Positions 12,259-23,100 of a stretch of 64,000 nucleotides of DNA are shown in pieces. Made by a program: the position numbers and the translations under genes. The notes beneath the pieces were generated by a model. The model searched no databases. It saw only the letters and a list, made by a program, of their open reading frames with translations, and was not told where the DNA came from. Numbering within the stretch: position 1 is the first letter of the stretch; each line of letters opens with the position of its first letter. Source of the DNA: Capitella teleta (Eukaryota; Annelida; Polychaeta; Capitellidae); assembly GCA_000328365.1 (NCBI GenBank), contig KB302196.1, forward strand, positions 1 to 64,000, read 5' to 3'.

Positions 12259-12308
12259 NNNNNNNNNNNNNNNNNNNNNNNNNNNNNNNNNNNNNNNNNN
12301 NNNNNNNN
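12259..12308. other. Assembly gap of 50 N
   Basis: Fifty N bases, a conventional placeholder, sit exactly at the junction of the two near-identical copies. Confidence 1.
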
Positions 12309-12516
12309 GAGTGAGCAGATCTTTCAGCAGTTCTCATAAAAGAAATCTCGCACTCATCTCGTTTCAAGCTATTCTGCCTGAGCAGAAAATTCGTATTTTA
12401 ATTTGTCTTGAATATCATTCACAGTTGACTAAATTTTTCAAAAACGGTCTCTCGTCACTCAATGAAGCCCACAGAACCGATGTAAAAAGGTTTCGAAATG
12501 AACAGAGGTCCTCTTT

Positions 12517-12610
12517 GATAAATTTATTGATTATATGATACATGTAATTGAACTGGTGTTACACGTGAGCGATTGTCTTTTCCGATTTTGTTAAAGAGGA
12601 CCTCTGTTCA
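12517..12610 (-). other. Template-switch style micro-inversion
   Basis: These 94 bases are the reverse complement of copy A 8481-8573, including the flanking AGAGGTCCTCT that is also kept in place upstream. The outcome is a short inverted duplication with the middle flipped and about 14 bp of copy A (8574-8587) missing. This is the signature of one replication template switch to the opposite strand and back, not of simple breakage. Confidence 0.8.
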
Positions 12611-14554
12611 CCTTTTGAAATTATTTTATCTGGAGAAAACTTCAACATTTGACCGATGAATCGTAGATCCATAGTAAAAACCGAGACAAGAATAGCAGAA
12701 GCGAAGAAAGGATTGAAAAAAAAATAATAATAATAGAATACATAGATGTAAATCACAAATACTTGTAACGAGAGTGACATTAACAATGAAATGGGTCCGA
12801 TGTAATGAAATTTTAGTGAGACGACTAAACTTGGGCGGACACCAACGTCAATAATGAACTTTGAATTTAACGATGAATAATAATCAAGTATCTCGGTCAT
12901 TGCTGACCTACATTAGCTCCCAAAAAAGGTAAGGGGTAGATTCTTTGGTCGTCACAAGGAATCTGCAGTGCATTTTTTTGTCTTTTTATGAGAGTTAAAG
13001 TTGTAATTACACAACTGGGTTCGGCGTGGAGACGCAATCGCTCACTTGAAAAACGAAAACGTTTCTGATAATGTTTTAGAAAAGTCTAATAACTTTGTAA
13101 TTATCAGCGATATTGATTTGGGATTTTCACGAGGTATGTGTGATGGTTGCGTCTCGATATCTTGTAAATTTCAAAGCTCTCGCTTTCTGGAGTAAAACGA
13201 TATGGCCATGTAAACAGTCAATTTTCGGCCGGGTATGGGAAAAACCCATGTTAAACGGGCCCGGGACTGGCGCTCGAGTTAATCGTTCCTATATCGCAAT
13301 ATGCGCTCGCGAGGCGAAATGCATCTCCCCAATAAACTTTTGCCCACGTGTCCTCTCTCATTATATTTCCTCTATGTTAATAGGGAATGTCTTTAAAGTT
13401 GCCATGATCGAACTCTCATGATCCGCTTGAATATAAAAATAAAGCCTGTAGCAACGATTTGTAACGCATGAACTGCTCAATGAGTCTTTAGAAACTGCCT
13501 GAAAACAACATTTCCATAAATGACCCCGATTAATCAAAACTATTTAGATGCGTAGTTGCTGGATGTATGAATAGCTCTTTAATTTCATGAGACTTGAGTG
13601 TGAGGGTTGAGTGAATAACCCGCAATATCTCGCAATATTTCGTAATTATTTCCTTAACTCAACAATCTAACCCAGCTGGATAACATGTGAAACTTCCTGT
13701 TGCAAATAACTCAACAATCTAACGCATCCGGATGACTTAATCCATCCGCGAGACCAAAATTACAATAGAATGCTTTATCTATATCTTATTATATCTCTGG
13801 TCCAATCTTAGCGAAGCTCCAGACTCTTTGAAGTTACCGAGAAGAATGCGAAAATCGCTTTTATAACGCACCTTGTTAAATTGTAAGCGAGAAGGCATTT
13901 CATAACGGGCTCGTGTTCATAAGCACATGAACCTGATCATGAACATGATGGCGCTTTACGGCTCCACCCAAACCAATCGGATGATCCGGGCGCCGGAACA
14001 AAAGGTCCGGGACTGGGGTTTCCCCCTATACTCTTATCGATAAATCCCAAGGGTTCTTTATTCTGCATACCACAATAGACAGTAGTACACATCGCCTGGC
14101 ATTGTTACGCAGTTGGGCAGCACTGCAATTATAATTCAAAATCATAATGCCGTGTCCATTAGCTGTGACATCAGTCGGTATATAAAGACTAAGGATTAGA
14201 GACCCTTTAATTCATTAATGTTTATAGGACTTTTACTAAGGAGATCAGAACACCTTAACTTCGGTTGAGATCACTCAATTGGGTAAAACAAATGGCAAAT
14301 GAAAATAACAATTTTACACGAATAATAATTAAGGGACATATAGAAGTCTAAATGCTTGATTAAACAACTGGCATAAATGAAAATAATTAAGAGCAGATTG
14401 CATTAGGTGCGCGGGAAATAAAGCAGTTGGTGTGACTACATGTACTTCAACAAAGCGAGGATCATCCTCAATCCTCGCATCTCAATCGCTCGGATACGGG
14501 TGCATGTAGGTGCAACTAAAATCATAATTTCTGGTTTTCAAACGCTAGTTCTTT

Positions 14555-15062
14555 GCGTTATTTTTAGTTACCTGCATGGCTTAGTGGCAGAGTGTTGGAC
14601 TTGCAATCCGAAAGTAAGGGTTTCGATACCCGATCCGGGTACGCACTGTAGTCATTTCGGCCGAATGCCATTTCGCCCGGGTCGTTTCGCCCGGGTTTAT
14701 ATGTGTACATGTAAATATTTGCCTTCATGAGTACAATATGACGGGCACTGACAGTGCTTGAGTGTAGCATGAGGCGTAATGTGCATCGTGGTCAGTTCAA
14801 GAACTCAAATGTAGAAATGAAGCCCTGTGTATTGCTGATAATTGTGCGGGTTGCTGACGTATGTTGTTTAGTCCCTAGGACGAGTGATTCACACCTGGGC
14901 GCCCTGGGTGACTACATACCAAAGTACATTCTCTTTGGTCGGAACTTAAAATGATGATCTTGTATCAAAAGAAATCAATATTCGTGATTTATGGGCAGCA
15001 CTTTGAGCACTAGCTTCGGTGGATATTGCGCTATACATTATGAATTAGTTATTTATTCATTG
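14555..15062 (+). repeat. SINE-A, tRNA-Ala-like head (copy B allele)
   Basis: Allelic counterpart of the element at 10505-11005, with the same A box, alanine-type anticodon loop and 3' GCGCTATA tail, and only a few base differences. Confidence 0.65.
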
Positions 15063-15974
15063 GTGTTATTCGCATCGTTAATTAATTCATGATGAATTCC
15101 AGGAATTCTTCTCTTGGTGCGTCGGTATTAATATTTACCATAATAATAGTAGTATGGTCAAAACACAAGCATAATCTATTTTAAGGAATAAATGCCACAT
15201 AACGGATCCAGAAATTTCAGATTGGAAATGGATTTCAAGAAGTGAGTTGAGCTATTAAAACACAATGAAATGAAACATACACATCTTGAAAAACAATTTA
15301 AATTTGAGGTCATTGCATTTTAACAGTGGCGCAATAACTCGTGAACGTTTGCGTGGATGAATTTGGTGGCGAATGTGCGTAAAAGTCCCAAAGAGGCATC
15401 CATATATACGAACGTGCGAAATAAGTGTTGTCACGGCTTGTGCCAGTATCCAATGAAAATCAGTGTCTCTTGGTTATTAGATTATTTGTACCTGCGTATG
15501 AGCCACTATCAAAATTAATAATATTATCCATAATAATAATTTAACAATGTCTGGAGAGGACCTTGAATGCACCATCCCTGCCCCCTTCCCCACCTAATTG
15601 TAATTTACATTTCCTTCCCGAATCGACGTGACTGTGTATTGGGAAGGGTCCGACGAAAGAGCGAAATAGAGCGAAATAGAGCTCCCGATTATCGTCCATG
15701 ACATGGTGCGATCGTGTACAGTATATATCTACAGAGAGGGTTTTAGTACTTCAAATGCATCAAACTGAAATTGATTAATCAAGTAATTTTCGAAAGCAAA
15801 TGCATTTTTTACGAGATATTGAGGTCAGCCATTATGGTATACCAAACGCGGATCTGCAAATCGTTTGATCACACGTTATGACTATGAGCATCAGAAATGA
15901 TGGTATATTTACCCTTTTCAAAATATGAAATATCGCGGAATGATTAGTGCACTCTATTATTCAGATAAATCTGC

Positions 15975-16981
15975 ATCAATGTTGATGCTGTCGTGGACTT
16001 TCTGTCTGATTTCTTCGTTGTAGTTGGGCCAGTAGATAGTGTTGCGTGCAAGGAGGAGGCTTTTCTCTTCGCCCATATGTGCTTCATGTAGCTTTCTCAG
16101 GAAATCTGGTCTTAATTCTTTAATTGGTATTATCATTTGAGAGCCACAAAAAGTATGCCATCTTCCAAACAGATTTCATCTCTCCTCTGCAGGGGCACCG
16201 GATAGCTCAGTGGGTCAAACCGCTGACTACAATCCTATGCCGACCGTGGGGGTCGAGGTCCCGGGTTCGAGACCCGATCAGGCCACGGGCGTTATGATTG
16301 TGAATTATAATTGTAATCCGTTATAATTGTAATTCTTCGGTGACTCTGCAGTGCTGCCCAACTGCGTAACAAGGCCGGGCGCTGTGTACTACTGTCTATG
16401 GTGGTATGCAGGATAAAGAACCCTTGGGATTTATCGATAAGAGTAGGGGGAAACCCCGGTCCCGGGCCTTCTGTTCTGGCGCCCGTATCATCCGATCGGA
16501 TTGGGTGGAGCCGTAAAACCCCATCACTCTCTCTCTCTCTCCTCTGCTAGTAGTCTGAGACGTTGGGGCTGCATCGATCTTTCTGTTGGGGTCAGCCATG
16601 ATGGACATATTGTGCCAGTTGTCAGAAGCAGACGCTTTTCTCACAGCTTCGAAGCAGGTCTCGTTTCCAGGGATGACGCCAGTGAGCATATGTAGAGGGA
16701 TTAGGTCATTTGGTTTTGTATCTTCGATCAGTTTGAAAAGGCAATAAAGATACTCTGCTTAAGGCATCCGCAATCTTGTTCTCAGTACCTTTGATGTATT
16801 TCACTTTTACATTATATTTGTGGACTCGTAAGAGGAGTCGCTGCAATCTCGGGGATGTGTCGCATACTTGTTTTTGAAGTAAGTTGACCAGTCGTTGGTG
16901 GTCTGTATGTAGCTCAACTTGTTTGCCAAAAACCAGGTTGTGCAGTCTCTCTAGCCCCAACGTTGTTAAAAGTTTGAACAA
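15975..16981 (-). mobile_element. Ty3/gypsy retrotransposon fossil, SINE inserted
   Basis: On the minus strand 16981-16706 encodes an RNase H domain (LHTDHQRLVNLL, IKGTENKIADALSR), and lower coordinates encode the integrase zinc-binding region (LRPDFLRKLHEAHMGEE, WPNYNEEI). This is the Pol order of the Ty3/gypsy family. No LTRs, Gag, protease, reverse transcriptase or integrase core were seen. It is a broken partial copy with several breaks, split by a later SINE at 16191-16535. The RNase H part is still easy to read, so the element is old but not ancient. Confidence 0.75.
16191..16535 (+). repeat. SINE-B, full length, with target site duplication
   Basis: The head contains a pol III A box (TAGCTCAGTGGG) and B box (GGTTCGAGACC). 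A body of about 250 bp follows, ending in a CT-rich tail. It is flanked by the 12-base duplication TCTCTCCTCTGC (16179-16190 and 16536-16547). Copy A carries the empty site with a single TCTCTCCTCTGC at 12124-12135. This is a recent SINE insertion into the gypsy fossil, caught with both filled and empty alleles. Confidence 0.85.
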
Positions 16982-17266
16982 ATCAAAAGACTCGATGACC
17001 TGTAATAAGTTTCCCTCCTGACAAGCCCTGGTGACAATCCAAATTTGAATCCATTAACATTTGATACTAATTCTCTTGCTAAAATGCTATTTGCCATTAA
17101 TGGGTTGGTCTATATTTGTATAGCATGTGCTGACAAAGAAATACATGCATTCGTTATATTTGAACACTTTCTGAGTTGCAAATATTATTTGCCATACAAA
17201 CCTTGTTTTTAAGTTTGGAAGCCTCGCTGATCGAATCAGTCATTTGTTACTTAACCGTAAGCATGA

Positions 17267-18177
17267 CGGAATCCGGCAGATACGCTAGCATTACCCAAAG
17301 CCATATTGAGGACACCCGCCTCAACTATCATCATAGAATTTGGACTCGGAATGGCTGTGGGATTACGTGTGTTTGTTGTCAACGGTTGCATGATTGTGTC
17401 ATTTCTGTTTGCGAAGAAGATCAGGAAGGCCGCAGATGCTCTCATCGTGTCACTCTCTATTGCAGATGCTCTGATGGGGCTTGGCCTTCTCGTCAATACT
17501 ATGAGTAGCATATGGCAGCCATTACAGGATGCCGCGTACGTTACCTTGTTTTGCGTCATGCAGTTTGCGACTTTCTCGTCGCATTTCAGTCTTGTGTTGA
17601 TTGCTGTTGATCGCCTTGTTTCTATATTTCTGCCACTACGATATTCGCTAATCGTCACACCACGAGTTAAATATTGTGCTATCTGTCTCGCATGGCTGTG
17701 TGCGTTTGGCTTGGTCGTTCAAATATATCTAACAAATGATAGATTCAGTTTTGAAGGACTCTTCACAGGATACGGTGTCTATATTGTTGTATGTGCACAT
17801 CTAGTAGCCATCTATGGCCGAATCGGCTACACCGCGTTAGCACAAAGACGCAAAATACGAACGGCTGATTCAGGTCAGATTCCATCCAAGGCAATGCAAA
17901 CCTTGGGAAAGATTCTCGGCAGTTTCTTGATTTTCTGGTTTCCTTCTTGATTTTCTTGATTTTCTGGTTTCCTTCTTTTGTCACCCTTAGCCTCTACCTT
18001 CATCTTCATCTGAACAATGATCCAAGGCAGAATGACTTAGTGCTGGCTAAATGTCTATCATACACTCACTTATTTGGTTCTTTGAATTCAATGGCGAATA
18101 CTTTCATTTACACCTTCACGACCCCTGCTTACAAACAGTGGCTTGACCAAATATGTTGTGGGTCTCAGAGTCAGTGA
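17267..18177 (+). pseudogene. Rhodopsin-class GPCR, frame disrupted by a 29-bp duplication
   Basis: The frame shows seven hydrophobic segments with class A landmarks: VNGCMIVSF in TM1, SLSIADALMGL with the conserved Asp in TM2, VDRLVS in place of DRY after TM3, a Trp in TM4, FWFPS for the TM6 CWxP motif, and NTFIYTF for NPxxY in TM7. It ends shortly after TM7 with two cysteines (QICCGSQSQ) that could be palmitoylated. Bases 17924-17952 are repeated in tandem from 17953 (29 bp), which throws TM6 out of frame. Without the extra copy the frame would be continuous. The N-terminus is also unclear: the ATG at 17263 lies in another frame, and the receptor frame has its first ATG near 17348, so an upstream exon or a second lesion is possible. 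AATAAA lies at 18372. Ligand unknown. It is either a recent pseudogene, a polymorphic null allele or an assembly error. Confidence 0.65.
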
Positions 18178-18934
18178 TTGTGGAAATTCAATTTGCTAAT
18201 TGTTTCCAGTGGTATGGTTTTTTTTTGGTTTTTTTGTTGGTTTTTTTTTTGGGGGGGGGGTAGATTTTTTTTTTCCGAATTTTTCAATGAAAATGTTCTT
18301 CTGTCTGTCGCTCTTTTTTTTCTTTCAACTTTCGACATTCAACGTTTCATATACATGTACATGCATATCTAAATAAAGATTCATTTTCAGATTAAGACTT
18401 TTCGACCCAAAATCACCTCCATATAGTATGACCCTCCTATATTCTCGGATATCGATGTTGCATGACTTGCATACCAATTAAAACCCTACAACCCTTTTCA
18501 ACTTGAATAAAAGGTTTGTCGTGTATAGCGTTTTGTCTCACGGGACGTCATCACTTTATATGCTCATAAAAATTCCGACAAAATCTTCAAATTGCGCGCT
18601 TATATATATTGACAATGCCTTGAACGTGGGTTCAACCATGTTTTCCTTTTCCCCCCCCCCCCCCCCCAGTTTATGCATGAAATTGGGCTCCGATTGTGTT
18701 GATACCAATTGCATGAATCGAGACAGGCATTCTTTCAGCTTAATTCTTAATCAGGTTTACAGGTTTTTATTGAGTTTTAGCACCCAAAAGTAGTCTATCT
18801 ACTCCATGTTAAATCGCAGTGTTAGATCGCAGTGTAAAAACCATGCAAAGACAAGGAAAAGAAACACTTGGTATATGGTTAGCCTGACATGGCATGCCGC
18901 TATGCCTATCCTTTCTATTCCAATTTCATCAACA

Positions 18935-19190
18935 TTAATCCGCGTTTGGTAGACCATAATGGCTCACTTAAATATCATGTAAAAAATACATTTGCTTTCG
19001 AAAATTAACAATTACATTCATTAATCAATTTATGGTATAAAATGATGTATTCAACAACTCAGATTATCAGTTTGATGCATTTAAAGTACTAAAATCTTCT
19101 CTGCAGATATACACGATCGCACCACGTCATGGGCGATAATCGAGAGCTCTATTTTGCTCTATTTCGCTGTTTCGTCGGACCGCATTAGGA
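18935..19190 (-). repeat. Dispersed repeat, inverted copy
   Basis: The reverse complement resembles 11585-11815, with shared landmarks such as TCCGACGAAA, GATCGTGTA and TTTCGAAAGCAAATG. It is a diverged copy of an unclassified family. Confidence 0.65.
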
Positions 19191-19618
19191 ATTCAAACTT
19201 TATTCATCCAACAGAAGAGATGTTTACGATATCTTGAGTATGTATAATACATGATCACTACGGAACCCGTACGTAATGTGTGGGTTTCACATAATCATAG
19301 TAGAAATACCGCTGTGGACCATCACGATATCTTGAACATGTCGCATTATGATTCATGCATTATATGCCTCTCTTGTTGAGGGGCCGACTCTTATCTTATG
19401 ATTGTCTTAAAAAGTACAGTGCTATTACTATGACATTTATTGGACACATGTGGTAGGAACTGGTTGGATAGCGGATAATGACAAACAACGCTAGTTTGCA
19501 CTAGTACTACACTCAGTATTGATGATGTAGTACGAATTCGCCATCCGAGCATGCATAATACCATAGCACAATACTGATCATTAATGCCCATATTAGCCAT
19601 ATTAATTAATATGTATTT

Positions 19619-19682
19619 AAAATCGGGCGAAATGGCATTCGGGCGAGATGACCTGGGGCGAGATGGCATTCGGGCGAAATGA
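19619..19682 (+). repeat. GGGCGAAATGRC minisatellite
   Basis: Four units of 15-16 bp alternate between GGGCGAAATGGCATTC and GGGCGAGATGACCTG forms. The same motif appears in reverse orientation inside SINE-A (10600-10650 and 14652-14700), so it may derive from that element. Confidence 0.6.
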
Positions 19683-20156
19683 CCAGTTCCCCTTTGTTAC
19701 CTGAAATGTGAATTCGGAACAAATAAAACTGTTCCGTTTTGAGGTTGCCTTCACTAGACTTCTGTCGTGTTATATTGCGTAATAAATTGTTTGGTATCGG
19801 TGGCTCAGAATCCAGGGACATTTAAAACGACTATAGCGGGGGAGGGGTGCTTTCAGCTCTGAACAACTGACCGTTTAGAACAAAACGTAACGTATGTGCA
19901 TGCCTTGGTACCCCGCCCCTTCCTCGCCACTGAAGACATATATTATACTCTGCCCCTCGCCGACGCTACCTCGCCCCCCCCCTCCCCACCTTATCTCCTA
20001 CAAATAGTTCCTTGGTCTCGTCGGGTCATGCGGGCTTGAGTAGCATTACGTAATATCTGTGCGTGCGATCAGACGCACACTTACGTAACGCTGTTCTTTA
20101 ATTATGACCGGCCCCAGCGCACAACTCACACGCGTTTAGGAGAGCGATCAGACAAC

Positions 20157-23100
20157 ATGCCTACTAGTATCTGGACACAGACCTGGCGCATTCACCTTCC
20201 CGTCCCGATGGACCGTTCGGTTCGCCGGGCTCTTGTCACTCGGTGCACCTTGATGATCTTTTGGATGATTGCCTCCGTCCTGTACCTGATGCCGTTCCTC
20301 ACCAACACCTGGGCGGCGCGCGTCCTGAATGAAACCACCTACGATATCGGCCTCTTCGCTGCTTCCGAAACAATCAATGGAACTCTGACTATTGGATATT
20401 TCAGCTATGGATCCCTGGATGTGGAGCAGTTCTCAGGTATGCGTTTTTGATTGCATTACTAGTATACCTCTGTGCCATCAGCTATGCATTATGCTCTTAT
20501 AATTATATGCAGGTTATATTCGGGGTTAGCTTCCCTGCACATGGTCAGGTTGTAAGATACATCATAACGTTGCTACCACTTCTGTAACGCATATCTGTGG
20601 ATAAGCTGCGGACCAATGAACATAGTTGTATTGTATGGCCGTTGTACAATCCATGGCAACTTCACACACACAAAAATTCATAAACTCGGTGAAGTGAAAG
20701 AGCGAACGTGAATTTCTTAAACTTGTACCAGCTAGGGTGCACTGTGTATATCAGCCAGGGGTCACACCCGTTTAACAGTCTTATGCAGGCTATCCAGTGT
20801 ATATATCCGTTCATTCACAAAGGATCTTCACTCGAAGCTCCGCCTTGTTTGCATCGTGAATCATAACGCACTTCGTCTGTTGGCAAGAAATAAACAAAGA
20901 AGATAGAAACACACGCGCAGAGATAAAAGATAAGGGGAGATATTAAATACGTGGGTGATCACGGGGGCGTGGTTTAACTCAGCGACCGCCATTTAATGTG
21001 ATTGACTCAGAGCAGTGACGGCTCAGGCAGAGTCGAAGAAAAGGTATCTTTTCGTGGTGGTACGTATTGCTGCGTAATCAATATCAAAGACCTCAGCGAA
21101 AACATGAGCACCCTCGAGCACTTCGTCGCTTTCGTTCACTCTTGGAATTCTCTCCTCGTTATGCAACAAAAAGAGTCCGACGTGCTCCATTTCCATCCCC
21201 ATGCGCTCTTCTCCTTAAAGGGGATCATCACAAAGTACATGGTGGATCGTTCTCTTATCAAATTTCTCTGTACCCGGAACTTAAACCAGGTCCACGTAGA
21301 AAACCTTAACTGCATGATCCGTGGAATGAACGGATTTGACGATCATCCGACCCCACATTCTTATGCTTCTGCACTGAGATGCCTCTCCTGTAAAATATCT
21401 ACAACCGGCTTGATTCAAGTATGTCACCCGGAGAGTGCCAACTGTGAGGCAGATCTATGGGAAGATTCATCCCAGACTGACATCCAGAATCAAGCTGGTT
21501 CTTCAGAGAACACAGACGGCGATGACAACGAGAGCGACGACCCCATCATTGTCTCCATGGACCCTGATTGGGAGAATTGCCATCAAAGTTCCTGCCTAGA
21601 GCCATTAGAGGCGGATGAAGCGTTACCAGAAGAACGCCTGCCCCCTGACGAACGCGAGACAGCCATTTACATTGCTGGGGCGACAGTGGGAAAGCTCACA
21701 ACCCAAAAGGAAAAATGTTGCTTTGAAAAATTCATGAACCAATACGTCCCACTCTCCATCTTCATCAAGATGAAAGCTTTCACAGAGTCGAGCCTGATTA
21801 ACACATCATTGGCCCTCAGAGACTTGGCCATTTCATTTGAATATTTTTATAAATTACACATCAATGATGCCCTTGTAACATGGGCATCATTGATGTGTAA
21901 TGATGTTAATTCAGCTTCTTGCAGATACCTTGATTCAAGAGTGTAGGGTCTTGCAATATGCGTCATCAACGGGGATGATGCTTAACGTGAAGCGATGTAA
22001 GCTGAGAGTGCTATTTCAAAACATGATCGTATTCAAAGACCTGAGTCGGATGGGTAATGACGCTTGTTGCCGGGAGTTGGTATTATAATAATACGAATTA
22101 TGTGGTGTTGTACACACTCTCAAAATTTATTTTGATCATATTATCACAAGTATGAGCATATTTTGTTTATATACAACGGACTTGAACGGAAAACATAGAG
22201 TAACTTAGGAACATCAATGAAATGAGTATTCAGATATGAAAAAAAAACCTGGTGAGGTTCAGTATTATTGATTCTATCAGGTAACAATCCAATTTTGCAG
22301 ATTTTTTATTCAAATGTTGTAAATGTAAAGAGAGAAAACATTTACGGGGGCACCAATGAGTTGCCAGTTCTGTGAGTTCTGAATTTGGATGCCAGGGAAC
22401 TGAGCGATGAAATGTAATTTAATGTAATGAAATGTAAAGTTGTAATTCAAAATTTCTAACAAGAAATCAATCAAGGGTGTGACCAAGGAATATTTTTAAG
22501 GAGTGACTAATGTACAATCATTAATGAAATCTATTGCAGCGACATTAGGTCATGATGTTAAATTATTTACCAACGTAGTACACCAACACTGCCTCATCAG
22601 TGAGCCAGATAATTATAAGATCTATACTAGTACATGTTTCTTGCTTTCTTCAGTATCATGCAATGTAATTGTAGCATCAAATCCGTTGCAAAGCACTAAC
22701 GATCAATTACTAATACTACAAGTCCAGCTTCAGGAAGCACTGGGTACCGTGCAATGGGACCCAATAAACTTTGAATAAAGTATTTCGCCAGCTGTGTACT
22801 AAATCAAATTGAGTGTTGACGAAACCAAACATTATATAGTAGACTATGAAGCTTTTTGCAATGCGAAACGCAGAACTAAATTGAGCTATACAATCAATCG
22901 GTCACGAGCATCAAAATGAGGCCAAATGGATTGCATGGATGTATAATCATTACAGGAATAAAAATAAAAATAACTTTAGGTAATTAGATGTTTTTATTAT
23001 CACTTTGACCTTCACCTTAATTAAGAGTTAATTAATTATAAATTGGGAATTCATAAGCTGCATATGCTAGCAATATACTCTCCGAATTTCAATGCAGCAG

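Larger units (their letters stand above)
12309..16675 (+). repeat. Copy B of the duplicated block
   Basis: Begins at the gap with the sequence found at 8290 and runs past the point where copy A stops. It holds SINE-A (14555-15062), the SINE-B fragment (13947-14154), the dispersed repeats and the gypsy fossil as in copy A, plus a SINE-B insertion at 16191-16535. The extra length relative to copy A is mostly that insertion. No gene recognised inside. Confidence 0.85.
18180..20156. other. Intergenic region with repeats, no gene recognised
   Basis: Contains the receptor 3' end with poly(A) signal AATAAA at 18372-18377, T-, G- and C-rich low-complexity runs near 18220-18270 and 18652-18668, the inverted dispersed repeat at 18935-19190, and a short minisatellite at 19619-19682. 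No coding evidence. Confidence 0.55.

Noticed and set aside
17251-17658. Minus-strand 135-residue frame over the receptor
   Set aside because: The plus-strand frame has seven transmembrane segments and class A motifs. The minus frame has none.
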